NCBI GenBank assembly: GCA_000987045.1
Contig: LAKY01000037.1
Coordinates: forward strand, 1 to 34,893
Length of the DNA: 34,893 bases
Source: Clostridiales bacterium PH28_bin88
GTDB taxonomy: Bacteria; Bacillota; PH28-bin88
Direction: 5' to 3'
Shown piece by piece: positions 16,768 through 25,379 of this stretch (its first letter is position 1; every line of letters begins with the position of its first letter). A program made the position numbers and the translations under genes. The notes below the pieces were generated by a model that saw only the letters and a list, made by a program, of their open reading frames with translations, searched no databases and was not told where the DNA came from.

Positions 16768-16929
16768 GTCGTCTGATGCCGACACGTCTGGGTGGTCAAC
16801 CCCGGCGCACAGGCGGCACCCAGGCAATATTATTTACCCAAGTTTGCTTAACGCGTGATCTTTCTGTTTCTTGCCAACTTTCAAATAAGGTGGTGGTGCC
16901 TGCCGGTGAGCCGGACGAAGGCAAAATGT

Positions 16930-16946
16930 TGGCATCATTATTGCAA
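16930..16946 (+). promoter_or_regulatory. Sigma-54 (-24/-12) promoter of the fused CoA-transferase gene
   Basis: TGGCAT at 16930-16935 and TTGCAA at 16941-16946 place GG (16931-16932) and GC (16943-16944) exactly 10 nt apart. The core matches the first sigma-54 promoter at 8623 in 15 of 17 positions or better. It is about 75 nt upstream of the ATG. Confidence 0.88.
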
Positions 16947-17018
16947 TAAACACTCCTCGAAGAAAAGCCTCCTGAAAAAATCTGAAATGGTACTAGGAGG
17001 GCAGGAAGGAGATGGTAC

Positions 17019-18572
17019 ATGAAAAGAATCCTATCGGCAGCAGAGGCGGTAAAGTTGGTAAGAGACGGAGATGTGGTGGCTGTTGAGGGTTTTGTCGGCC
17101 ACGGCCACCCCGAGGCATTGACCTCGGCCCTGGAAGAACGGTTTCTCAAAACGGGAGAGCCACGCAACCTCACCCTTGTCTACGCAGCGGGACAGGGTGA
17201 CGGGGGAGAGCGGGGCATGAATCACTTTGCCCACCCCGGGCTGGTTGGGCGAGTTGTCGGTGGACACTGGAACCTGGCTCCCAAACTGGGCAGAATGGCT
17301 GTAGAGAACCAGATCGAGGCCTACAACTTTCCCCAGGGGGTGATCAGCCACATGTTCCGGGATATTGCCGCCGGCAAACCCGGTACGATTACCCATGTGG
17401 GGTTGAAAACCTTTGTGGATCCCCGCCTGCAGGGCGGCAAGCTTAACAGCGTCACCAAAGAAGACCTGGTGGAACTGGTCCGACTTGGAGGCCGCGAATG
17501 GCTGTTCTACAAGCGCATCCCCATTACCGTGGCCCTGATCCGGGGGACTACCGCCGACGTCAACGGCAACATCACCATGGAAAAAGAAGCCTTAACCCTG
17601 GAGGCGCTTTCCATCGCGCAGGCAGTCAAGAACTGCGGTGGAACAGTGATTGTCCAGGTAGAGCGGGTGGTGGAAGCGGGGACTTTGTACCCGAAACTGG
17701 TCAAGATACCCGGGATCCTTGTGGACGCGCTGGTGGTGTCCACGCCTGAAACGCACCCCATGTCCTTTGGGGAGCAGTACAACCCGTCGTACAGCGGGGA
17801 GGTGCGGTTTCCCTTGAGCGCGCTGCCGGTCCTTCCCCTGGACGAGCGCAAGGTGATTGCCCGGCGGGCAGCCCTTGAACTTACCCCCAATGCCATCGTT
17901 AACCTGGGGATTGGCATGCCTGAAGGGGTGGGCTCCGTTGCCGCGGAGGAAGGCATCTTCCACCAGATGGTGATGACGGTTGAGGCCGGTCCCATTGGCG
18001 GCGTTCCCGCCGGGGGGCTGAGTTTCGGTGCCGCCTCAAATCCTGAGGCGATCATCGACCAGCCCTACCAGTTCGATTTTTATGACGGCGGAGGACTGGA
18101 CATCGCCTTCCTCGGTCTGGCTCAGGCCGACCGGTATGGCAATGTGAACGTGAGCAAGTTCGGCCCGAGGGTAGCCGGGGCCGGGGGGTTCATCAACATC
18201 AGCCAGAACGCCAAGTGCGTAGTGTTCTGCGGGACGCTTACCGCCGGCGGGCTCGAAGTGGAGGTGAGGGACGGCCGCCTGAAAATCGTGAACGAGGGAC
18301 AGCACAAGAAGTTCGTGAACCAGGTGGAACAGGTCACCTTCAGTGGGGATTATGCCGTGGAAAAAGGGCAACGGGTGCTTTACATCACCGAACGGGCGGT
18401 GTTTGAGCTGCGCCGGGATGGGATGGTCCTCACCGAGGTCGCTCCCGGGGTGGACCTGGAGCGGGACGTGCTGGCCAGAATGGAGTTCCGGCCGGTGATT
18501 GCCGGTGACCTGAAAGAAATGCGCGGTGACTTTTTCCAGGTCAAGCCTTGCGGGCTGCAACAAGCGGGGTAG
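17019..18572 (+). CDS. Fused class I CoA-transferase (acetate/propionate CoA-transferase type, YdiF/Pct family)
   Basis: The 517-aa product carries both CoA-transferase halves in one chain, as in YdiF and propionate CoA-transferase. The N-terminal half opens with [16 protein letters not shown]; the C-terminal half has [18 protein letters not shown] and the catalytic glutamate (Glu322) in [14 protein letters not shown], followed by [17 protein letters not shown]. Enzymes of this family swap CoA between acetyl-CoA and short acids such as propionate, butyrate or lactate; which acid is used here cannot be read from the sequence. GGAAGGAGA at 17004-17012 supports the ATG. It sits alone behind a sigma-54 promoter, upstream of the lactate/TRAP cluster. 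Confidence 0.9.
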   Translation: MKRILSAAEAVKLVRDGDVVAVEGFVGHGHPEALTSALEERFLKTGEPRNLTLVYAAGQGDGGERGMNHFAHPGLVGRVVGGHWNLAPKLGRMAVENQIEAYNFPQGVISHMFRDIAAGKPGTITHVGLKTFVDPRLQGGKLNSVTKEDLVELVRLGGREWLFYKRIPITVALIRGTTADVNGNITMEKEALTLEALSIAQAVKNCGGTVIVQVERVVEAGTLYPKLVKIPGILVDALVVSTPETHPMSFGEQYNPSYSGEVRFPLSALPVLPLDERKVIARRAALELTPNAIVNLGIGMPEGVGSVAAEEGIFHQMVMTVEAGPIGGVPAGGLSFGAASNPEAIIDQPYQFDFYDGGGLDIAFLGLAQADRYGNVNVSKFGPRVAGAGGFINISQNAKCVVFCGTLTAGGLEVEVRDGRLKIVNEGQHKKFVNQVEQVTFSGDYAVEKGQRVLYITERAVFELRRDGMVLTEVAPGVDLERDVLARMEFRPVIAGDLKEMRGDFFQVKPCGLQQAG

Positions 18573-18661
18573 ACATGGGGCCTGTGCTCTTTCAAAAATA
18601 TTTTTTATAAAAAAATTGATGTGAAAGCAGGAATTGTTCAAAATTCATTGAATAATATAAC

Positions 18662-18686
18662 GGCTCAGTGGCTAGACCACTGAGCC
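18662..18686. promoter_or_regulatory. Perfect 10-bp inverted repeat upstream of dctP
   Basis: GGCTCAGTGG (18662-18671) and CCACTGAGCC (18677-18686) flank CTAGA. There is no T-run on either side, so it is either a weak terminator for the CoA-transferase gene or an operator in front of the TRAP genes. No sigma-54 promoter is seen in the 18573-18854 gap, which otherwise shows nothing clear. Confidence 0.5.
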
Positions 18687-18854
18687 ACCATATCAAAGAA
18701 CTGTTACATACAATTCCTTGCTTGATAGCGGTAGAAGGGGTAATAGGCAGATGGGGAGGTGAGCGGTACAGAGAGACTGGTGATGTGGAAGTAGAGGGTC
18801 CAGTGGTTTAGAATCCGAAAAGAAATTACTGACAAGTCAGGAGGGAAAATCGAA

Positions 18855-19979
18855 TTGTTTAAAAACAAAAGGTACCTGTCTCTTGTGTTGTTATTGGTTT
18901 TTGTCGCGGTGATCGTGGCCGGGTGCGCGACCGCGAAACCGCCGGCGGCGCCTGCCAGCGGTGACGGCGCCAAGGCGGAAGCGCCGAAACAGGAAGTCAT
19001 CAAGTGGAAGATAGCCACCGCCTGGCCGAAATCCATCATGATCCAGCAGATGCCTGAAAAGTTCGCGGAAGAGGTTAACAAGGCCAGCGGCGGGCGGCTG
19101 CAGGTCGAGGTCTACCCCTCCGGCGCGGTAGTGGGCCCCGCCGAGGTGCTGGATGCGGCCAACGCCAAGACCATTGACGGATACCACACCTTCTCCGGGT
19201 ACTGGATCGGCAAGATGCCGGCTGCGCCCTTCTTCTCTTCCGTCCCCATGTTCTTCGAACCGTTCCAGCACCTGGTATGGGTCTACGAGGGCGGCGGCCT
19301 GGAGCTCTGGCAGAAGATGTATGATCAGGCCGGTTACAACATCAAGGTGATCCCCCTGGGGATCCAGCACCCCGAGACCCTGGCCTGGTCCAACAAGCCC
19401 CTCGCCAAGCTCGATGACTGGAAAGGCTTGAAGTACCGCACCGTTGGTTGGTGGGGAGAGATCCTGAGAGAACATGGCGTGGCGGTAACCAGTTTGCCGG
19501 CGGCGGAACTGTACCCCTCCCTGGAGCGCGGCGTGCTGGACGCCACGGAATTCAGCAGCCCGTATAACGACTCGACATTAGGCTTCCAGGAAGTTACCAA
19601 ATACATGACCGGTCCCGGCATGCACCAGCCCAGCGTGTTGTTCTACATCGGCATCAACAAGGATTCCTGGAACGCCCTGCCGGATGACCTGAAGCAACTG
19701 GTGGAGACCACCGCCAGGTCCGTTACCCTGTGGAGCTGGTCCAAGGACTTCAACGAGAGCATGAAGGCCCTTGACCAGTTCAAGGCCAAGGGCATTACCC
19801 AGGTCAAGGTGGATGAGGCTACTCAGAAGGAATTCGCGGAAACCGCCTATAATTACCTTGAGAAGAAAGCCAAGGAGCAGGGAGGCATCTTCCAGGAGAT
19901 CTGGACCTCTGCCAAGGATTTCAGGAAGAAGTTTGTTGACTACGAAGAGTTCATGATGCCTGTCAGAGTTAAGTACTAA
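18855..19979 (+). CDS. dctP: TRAP transporter solute-binding lipoprotein (DctP; 2-oxoacid/lactate-binding type)
   Basis: The 374-aa product has a lipoprotein signal peptide with lipobox VAGC (Cys24), so it is anchored outside the membrane and delivers solute to DctQM. Its body matches the DctP fold. The carboxylate-binding Arg is probably Arg195 in LKYRTVGWWGE, and DATEFSSPYNDSTLGF followed by KYMTGPGMHQPS resembles the TakP/TTHA0766 group, which binds 2-oxoacids or lactate. The TTG start at 18855 has AGGAGGG at 18839-18845. It leads an operon with dctQ, dctM and the lactate dehydrogenase genes, consistent with lactate or a related hydroxy/oxo acid as ligand (inference). Confidence 0.9.
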   Translation: MFKNKRYLSLVLLLVFVAVIVAGCATAKPPAAPASGDGAKAEAPKQEVIKWKIATAWPKSIMIQQMPEKFAEEVNKASGGRLQVEVYPSGAVVGPAEVLDAANAKTIDGYHTFSGYWIGKMPAAPFFSSVPMFFEPFQHLVWVYEGGGLELWQKMYDQAGYNIKVIPLGIQHPETLAWSNKPLAKLDDWKGLKYRTVGWWGEILREHGVAVTSLPAAELYPSLERGVLDATEFSSPYNDSTLGFQEVTKYMTGPGMHQPSVLFYIGINKDSWNALPDDLKQLVETTARSVTLWSWSKDFNESMKALDQFKAKGITQVKVDEATQKEFAETAYNYLEKKAKEQGGIFQEIWTSAKDFRKKFVDYEEFMMPVRVKY

Positions 19980-19988
19980 GCAGGTGGC

Positions 19989-20060
19989 GCCGGGTTTACT
20001 CCCGGCACACAGAGCCGGAAATGCCGGAGCAAAGCCCAACCTTGGGGTGGGCTTTGCTCC
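19989..20060 (+). other. Two stem-loops between dctP and dctQ
   Basis: A 6-bp stem GCCGGG (19989-19994) / CCCGGC (20001-20006) is followed by a perfect 13-bp stem GGAGCAAAGCCCA (20026-20038) / TGGGCTTTGCTCC (20048-20060). No T-run follows, so full termination is unlikely. Such hairpins after binding-protein genes commonly stabilise the upstream mRNA or reduce downstream transcription, giving more DctP than DctQM. Confidence 0.75.
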
Positions 20061-20144
20061 CACTACCTTAGAAAGGGCTGTGCTGAATCTCGTCCGGCCT
20101 GCGTTTAACTTCACTGGGCAATCAATTACAGGAGGAGTGACCCG

Positions 20145-20663
20145 TTGAGCGTTTTAAATACAGTTTTAGGGGCGATTGATAAGACCAACGAGTGGTTAGC
20201 AAAAATTGCTTCCTGGTCCATGGTGCTGTTGGTGTTCACCATGACCTACGAAGTAGTGTCCCGTTATGTCTTCCGCGCTCCCACCATCTGGAGTTACGAC
20301 ATGAGTTACTTTCTCTCCAGCATTATGCTGATGTTTGGCATGGCCTACACCCTGAAGGTTAAGGGGCATGTCAACATCGACATCTTTTACGGCCGCCTGT
20401 CCGGCCGGGGCAAGGCAGTACTCGACGTGATATTCGCCCTGCTTTTGTTTTTCCCCTTGTGGGTCCTGATGGTCAAGGCCATGATCCCCCATGTGATCTT
20501 TGCCTGGAAAATGCACGAGAAAAGCTGGGTGGGCACCTGGTTGCCCGCGGTCTATCCTTTCAAGACCTGGGTGACAGTAGGAACCATCACGCTGCTGCTG
20601 CAGGGAACTGCCGAGTTTATTCGTGATCTGACCGTCGCTGTGACCGGGGGTGAGCGGCCTTGA
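20145..20663 (+). CDS. dctQ: TRAP transporter small membrane subunit (DctQ)
   Basis: The 172-aa protein has four predicted membrane spans and the DctQ-type segment TYEVVSRYVFRAPTIWSYDM near the end of the first span. DctQ joins the binding protein's cargo to the large channel subunit. The TTG at 20145 is supported by AGGAGGAG about 8 nt upstream. Its stop overlaps the TTG start of dctM (TTGA). A strong stem-loop separates it from dctP. Confidence 0.9.
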   Translation: MSVLNTVLGAIDKTNEWLAKIASWSMVLLVFTMTYEVVSRYVFRAPTIWSYDMSYFLSSIMLMFGMAYTLKVKGHVNIDIFYGRLSGRGKAVLDVIFALLLFFPLWVLMVKAMIPHVIFAWKMHEKSWVGTWLPAVYPFKTWVTVGTITLLLQGTAEFIRDLTVAVTGGERP

Positions 20664-21985
20664 GCGCCGAGTTGATTGCTTTCTTGATGCTGGGATCATT
20701 AATCATCATCATTGTTTTGGGCTACCCCATCGCCTTCGTCCTCGGGGGCCTGGCTACCATCTTCGGTTTGATTTTTGTCGGGCCGCAGGTACTGAACATG
20801 TTCATGCTCAAGTTGTTTGAGGTCATGTCCAACTATGTGCTGATTGCGGTCCCGCTGTTTGTATTCATGGGTACGGTGATCGAAAAATCGGGTTTGGCCC
20901 TCAGGCTGTACGAGGCCATGCACGCCATCATGGGGCGCTTACGGGGCGGCCTGGCCCTGGCGACGGTGGTTACTTGTACCATTTTTGCGGCGGCTACCGG
21001 TGTAATCGGAGCCTCGGTGGTCACCATGGGTCTCTTGGCTTTGCCGGCCATGTTGAAGTATAACTATGATAAGTCGCTGGCTACCGGGGCCATCTGCGCC
21101 GGCGGCACTCTGGGGATCCTCATCCCGCCCAGCGTGATGCTCTTGATCTATGGGCCGCTGGCCGGGATCTCGGTGGGCCAGTTGTACATGGCGGCTTTTC
21201 TTCCCGGATTGTTGCTGGCGGGGCTGTACTTCGTCTACATCCTCGTGCGGTGTTACATCAACCCCAAGCTGGGTCCGGCCCTGCCGCCCGGTGCCATCAC
21301 CGTTCCCTTGCCTAAAAAAGTTTACCTGTTTGCCACCTCGGTGCTGCCGGTCGCTCTCTTAATCCTGGCTGTACTGGGTAGCATCTTCTTTGGGTTGGCC
21401 GCTCCGACGGAGGCCGCGGGCATCGGTAGCTTTGCCGCCTTGCTGCTGGCCGCCGCCTACCGGCAACTTAACCTGCAAAACCTGAAAGAGGCAGTATACA
21501 GTACGATGAAAATCAGCGCCATGATCTACCTGGTGCTGATCGGTGCGGGGTTCTTTTCCAGCATTTTCATCCGGCTGGGCGGCGGGGAAGTTGTGCAGAA
21601 CCTGGTGTTAAACCTGCCCCTTCCCAACTGGGGCATCCTGCTGGCCATGTTCTTCATCGTGTTCGTCATGGGTGCGTTTATTGACTGGATCGGTATCATC
21701 ATGATCACCGTTCCCCTGTTCACCCCCATCGCCGCGAAACTGGGGTACAACCCGTTGTGGTTCGCCATGATGATGAACGTGGTGATGCAGACCTCGTTCC
21801 TGACGCCGCCTTTCGCCTATGCGATATTTTATCTCAAGGGAATCGCGCCGCCGGAAATCCAGACAGCTCATATCTACCGCGGGGTTATCCCGTTTATCTT
21901 GTTACAGTTCGTAGGTATAGGCTTGTTAGCCATCTTCCCGGACATTATTCTGTGGTTACCAAGGTTGATGGAACTGACCAAGTAG
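20660..21985 (+). CDS. dctM: TRAP transporter large membrane subunit (DctM)
   Basis: The 441-aa protein is hydrophobic with about twelve spans and the DctM signatures VPLFVFMGTVIEKSG near residue 70 and GGTLGILIPPSVMLLIYG near residue 155, followed by TEAAGIGSFAALLL. It forms the sodium-driven translocation channel of the TRAP system. The TTG start overlaps the dctQ stop by four bases, implying coupled translation. The C-terminal TSFLTPPFAYAIFYLKG is conserved in the family. The flavin subunit of a lactate dehydrogenase follows after 44 nt, so uptake and oxidation are co-transcribed. Confidence 0.93.
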   Translation: MSAELIAFLMLGSLIIIIVLGYPIAFVLGGLATIFGLIFVGPQVLNMFMLKLFEVMSNYVLIAVPLFVFMGTVIEKSGLALRLYEAMHAIMGRLRGGLALATVVTCTIFAAATGVIGASVVTMGLLALPAMLKYNYDKSLATGAICAGGTLGILIPPSVMLLIYGPLAGISVGQLYMAAFLPGLLLAGLYFVYILVRCYINPKLGPALPPGAITVPLPKKVYLFATSVLPVALLILAVLGSIFFGLAAPTEAAGIGSFAALLLAAAYRQLNLQNLKEAVYSTMKISAMIYLVLIGAGFFSSIFIRLGGGEVVQNLVLNLPLPNWGILLAMFFIVFVMGAFIDWIGIIMITVPLFTPIAAKLGYNPLWFAMMMNVVMQTSFLTPPFAYAIFYLKGIAPPEIQTAHIYRGVIPFILLQFVGIGLLAIFPDIILWLPRLMELTK

Positions 21986-22029
21986 AAGTTGATGCAATCA
22001 TTGATTATAAAGGTGGAGGGGTGCTACCT

Positions 22030-23409
22030 TTGGCGAAGACAGACTTGGTAGCCCGTCTGGTAGGGGTGCTGGGCCGTGAAAAGATACTCACAGATAAAGA
22101 AGACCTGATGTGTTACGCCTATGACGCCACCGCCGACATGCCGCGCCGGCTGCCGGACGTAATGGTTTCTCCCCGCACTACCGGGGAGGTGGCAGAGGTG
22201 GTGAAGCTGGCGGGAGAATTCAACGTGCCGGTATATCCCAGGGGTTCGGCCACCAACCTCAGCGGAGGGACGATCCCCGGGAGCGGCGGTATCGTGCTGT
22301 CCACCCTGGAAATGAACAAGATCCTGGAGGTAGACCCGGAAAACCTGACGGCCACGGTGCAGCCGGGAGTGATCATCCAGGACTTGAACGACGCGGTGGC
22401 CCCTTACGGCCTCATCTATCCCCCCGATCCCGGATCAGTGACCACCGCCACCATGGGGGGCAGCGTGGCGGAGTGTTCCGGCGGGTTAAGGGGACTGAAG
22501 TACGGGGTGACCAAGCACTACGTGATGGGCCTGGAGGTGGTGCTGGCCAACGGCAAGGTCATCCGGGCCGGCGGAAAAACTGTTAAAAACGTCACCGCTT
22601 ACGACCTGGTAAAGCTGTTTACCGGGTCTGAAGGGACGCTGGGCATCATTACCGAGATCACCGTCAAGCTGATCCCGGCGCCCGAGGCCCGGCGCAGCAT
22701 GCTGGCGGTATTTGACGATATGGACGGGGCGGCCCGCACTATTACCGGAATCATTTCTAACAAGGTGATCCCCGCGACTCTGGAGATTATGGACAACACA
22801 ACCATCCGGACAGTGGTGAATTACGCCCGGGTCGGGTTGCCGGTGGATGCCGCGGCGGTGCTGCTCATCGAGGTGGACGGCATCCCGGAAGTGGTGGCCA
22901 AAGAGGCTGAGGTGGTTGCCAGGGTGTGCCGGGAAAACGGGGGAGCGCTGCAGGTTGCCCAGGATGACACGGAAAGGGACCGGGTGTGGACCGCGCGGCG
23001 GGCTGCCCTGCCGGCCCTGGCCCAGTTGAGCCCCACCACCATTGTGGAAGACGCTACCGTGCCGCGCAGCCGCATTCCGGAGATGCTCAAAGCCCTGCAG
23101 GAGATCGCCGCCAGGCACCGCCTGACGATCGGTACCTACGGCCACGCCGGTGACGGCAACCTGCACCCCACTATTGTGACTGACGAGCGCAATCCGGATG
23201 AGATGGAACGGGTGCACCGGGCGGTGGATGAGATCTTTGAGACGGCTATTCGACTCGGAGGCACCCTCAGCGGTGAGCACGGCATCGGCATCGCCAAGAA
23301 GAAGTACCTGGAATGGGAATTGGGTCCGGACGGGGTGGAAGTCTTGCAACGGATCAAGTCGGCCCTGGATCCTGCCGGCATTTTGAACCCCGGCAAGATC
23401 GTCGGTTAG
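22030..23409 (+). CDS. glcD: FAD-linked oxidase subunit GlcD (glycolate / D-lactate dehydrogenase type)
   Basis: The 459-aa protein is a VAO/PCMH-type flavoprotein. The FAD-binding part (about 40-220) shows PRGSATNLSGG, PPDPGSVTTATMGG and FTGSEGTLGIITEIT; the C-terminal oxidase part shows YGHAGDGNLHP and GTLSGEHGIG. Family members oxidise D-lactate or glycolate. TTG at 22030 is preferred because GGAGG at 22015-22019 is about 10 nt upstream, whereas GTG 22021 is too close; the open frame runs back into dctM. Together with the Fe-S protein encoded next, it resembles the D-lactate dehydrogenase pair in the lactate regions of sulfate reducers. Confidence 0.92.
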   Translation: MAKTDLVARLVGVLGREKILTDKEDLMCYAYDATADMPRRLPDVMVSPRTTGEVAEVVKLAGEFNVPVYPRGSATNLSGGTIPGSGGIVLSTLEMNKILEVDPENLTATVQPGVIIQDLNDAVAPYGLIYPPDPGSVTTATMGGSVAECSGGLRGLKYGVTKHYVMGLEVVLANGKVIRAGGKTVKNVTAYDLVKLFTGSEGTLGIITEITVKLIPAPEARRSMLAVFDDMDGAARTITGIISNKVIPATLEIMDNTTIRTVVNYARVGLPVDAAAVLLIEVDGIPEVVAKEAEVVARVCRENGGALQVAQDDTERDRVWTARRAALPALAQLSPTTIVEDATVPRSRIPEMLKALQEIAARHRLTIGTYGHAGDGNLHPTIVTDERNPDEMERVHRAVDEIFETAIRLGGTLSGEHGIGIAKKKYLEWELGPDGVEVLQRIKSALDPAGILNPGKIVG

Positions 23410-23422
23410 GGGGCGGAACTGC

Positions 23423-24739
23423 TTGAGTGTTTACGATAACCTGGCACTCCTCCGGGAAGAAATACTTAAATGCATGAAGTGCGGCAACTGCCAGGCGGTA
23501 TGCCCCATTTACAAGGAAAACCGGATGGAAGCCGCGGTAGCGCGGGGCAAGGTCCAACTGGCGGATGCCCTGCTCAAGGGAGAACTCGTTCCCAACCACC
23601 GTCTAGCCGAGCGTTTTGCCCTGTGCCTGACCTGCAAGGCCTGCGTGGCCAACTGCCCCTGCGGCGTCCATATAGACACCATTATCCTGGCCGCCAGGGC
23701 GGAACTGGTACGCCAAAAGGGGCTGCCGTGGGTAAAGAACATTATCTTCCAGGGGCTGAAGCGGCCAGGCGTTTTCGACCTGGGCCTGAGAGCCGGCAGT
23801 CTTGTGCAGGGACTGGTGATGGCCGCCGAAAAGGAAGGGGGGCTGTACCACCCCCGGTTTCCCATCGGCCTGGACACCCGCCGGGTGTTGCCTCCGCTAG
23901 CCAGGACTCAGTTCAGGGACCAGCTGCCGCAAACCAATACCGTGGCTGAACCCAGGAAAAAAGCGGTGTTTTTTACCGGCTGCATGATCAACTACGTCTA
24001 TACCGGTATAGGCCGATCTGTGGTTAACGTGCTGCGGGCCAACGGGGTGGAAGTGGTAATCCCCCGGGAGCAGCACTGCTGCGGCATCCCCGTGCTGACC
24101 CATGGTGACGTGGCCACCGCTAAGGAAATGGCCCGTTCCCATGTAGACGCCTTCAGCAAGCTGTCCTTTGACGCCCTGGTGGTGGCCTGCGCTACCTGCG
24201 GTTGCGCCTGGAAGGACCACTACCCGGCCTTGCTGGCGGATGACCCCGCATACTCTTCCAGGGCCAGGGAACTGGCTGCCCGTTCCTTTGACATCAGTGA
24301 GTTCCTGGTGGATCACCTGGACTTCATCCCGCCACGCGGGGTAGTGAACGCCAAAGTTACCTATCACGATCCCTGTCACCTGGCCAGGGGCCAGGAGATA
24401 CGTCGCCAGCCCCGGCAGGTGCTGCAAAGTATCCCGGGCATTGATCTGGTGGAAATGACTGCCCCCGACCGTTGCTGCGGTGGGGCAGGGTCGTTTTCTA
24501 TCACCCATGTTGATATATCCTTACAGATCGGTGAACGCAAAGTGAAGGATATCGCGGGTACCGGGGCGAATACCGTAGTAACCAGTTGCCCGGCCTGCCG
24601 CATGCAGCTTGAAGACAGCCTGCACCAGAAAGGAATGTTTGATCTGGAAGTAGTGCACACCGTCCAGCTGCTGGACATGGCCTACAAATCGGATATCAGA
24701 GGTCGGAAGCCAGAAGTCAGGGCTCAAGGAGCGGGATGA
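23423..24739 (+). CDS. glcF: Fe-S subunit GlcF (electron-transfer partner of GlcD)
   Basis: The 438-aa protein has two 4Fe-4S motifs near the N-terminus (CMKCGNCQAVCP with Cys17/20/23/27, and CLTCKACVANCP near residue 70). Two CCG domains follow, seen in FFTGCMINYVYTGIG with EQHCCGIPV and in YHDPCHLARG with DRCCGGAGSFSI. CCG domains bind Fe-S or heterodisulfide-type cofactors and pass electrons from GlcD toward the quinone pool or other carriers. The TTG start follows glcD by 13 nt. The last 15 or so codons (SDIRGRKPEVRAQGAG) coincide with a GGAAGCCAGAAGTCAG stretch that resembles the dispersed repeats, suggesting that repeat DNA has become coding. Confidence 0.92.
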   Translation: MSVYDNLALLREEILKCMKCGNCQAVCPIYKENRMEAAVARGKVQLADALLKGELVPNHRLAERFALCLTCKACVANCPCGVHIDTIILAARAELVRQKGLPWVKNIIFQGLKRPGVFDLGLRAGSLVQGLVMAAEKEGGLYHPRFPIGLDTRRVLPPLARTQFRDQLPQTNTVAEPRKKAVFFTGCMINYVYTGIGRSVVNVLRANGVEVVIPREQHCCGIPVLTHGDVATAKEMARSHVDAFSKLSFDALVVACATCGCAWKDHYPALLADDPAYSSRARELAARSFDISEFLVDHLDFIPPRGVVNAKVTYHDPCHLARGQEIRRQPRQVLQSIPGIDLVEMTAPDRCCGGAGSFSITHVDISLQIGERKVKDIAGTGANTVVTSCPACRMQLEDSLHQKGMFDLEVVHTVQLLDMAYKSDIRGRKPEVRAQGAG

Positions 24740-24806
24740 GCGGCAGTTTTGCCCGGTCAGTCCGGAGAGGGTTGATTGCGGCGTTCCGTAAACGGAGGAA
24801 ACGTTA

Positions 24807-25379
24807 ATGAATAGCCAAGCCTTATACGAACAGTTTAAAGAAAAAGCCGAGGCCGTTTCGGCGCAGGTTACCAGGGCAGCCACACCCCGCGACGCCCTGG
24901 CGGAAATCGCGGGATATTTGCGGGACATTGGGACCCAACGGGGCGAGGGTTTCACCACCGTATGGGCACCTTCCCCCGTGTTCAACGGGCTGGATTTGGA
25001 GGCTGCGCTGGACGGAGTAGGCCCGGTTTACTTCGAAAGGCTGGATCACCACGCCCGGGACGCCCTGGTGGGGGTGGCGGAGGCCGACCTGGCCATCGCC
25101 GAAACCGGGACCCTGGGGCAGGACGCTACCGACCTCGATAAACGACTCGCCACCACCCTGCCCTTCATCAGCATCCTGGTGGTGCGGACCGGCCGGCTGA
25201 TCCCCACCATGGCCGACGCCCTGGAACGGTTTTCCGCCGGATTGCCAGGCTACCTGGCCTTGATCACCGGCCCCAGCCGCACCGCGGATATCGAGCGGGT
25301 GCTGACCATCGGCGTCCACGGCCCCGAATACCTCTGGGTCATCTTCGTGGACGGCGAAGGAGGGGAAAACGATGGCTAA
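24807..25379 (+). CDS. lutC: LUD-domain protein LutC/LldG (L-lactate dehydrogenase subunit)
   Basis: The 190-aa protein is a single LUD (DUF162) domain with the family segments VGVAEADLAIAETGTL and TGPSRTADIERVLTIGVHGP, broken here as TGPSRTADIE and VLTIGVHGP. LutC/LldG is required for L-lactate oxidation with LutA and LutB; its exact task is unsettled. GGAGGAAACG precedes the ATG at 24807. The gene overlaps the start of the fused LutB-LutA gene by 8 nt, so the two are coupled. It follows glcF after 67 nt in the same operon. Confidence 0.93.
   Translation: MNSQALYEQFKEKAEAVSAQVTRAATPRDALAEIAGYLRDIGTQRGEGFTTVWAPSPVFNGLDLEAALDGVGPVYFERLDHHARDALVGVAEADLAIAETGTLGQDATDLDKRLATTLPFISILVVRTGRLIPTMADALERFSAGLPGYLALITGPSRTADIERVLTIGVHGPEYLWVIFVDGEGGENDG

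Noticed and set aside
18573..18854. A third sigma-54 promoter in front of dctP
   Set aside because: No GG-N10-GC pair with the TGGCA/TTGC context is present in this gap.
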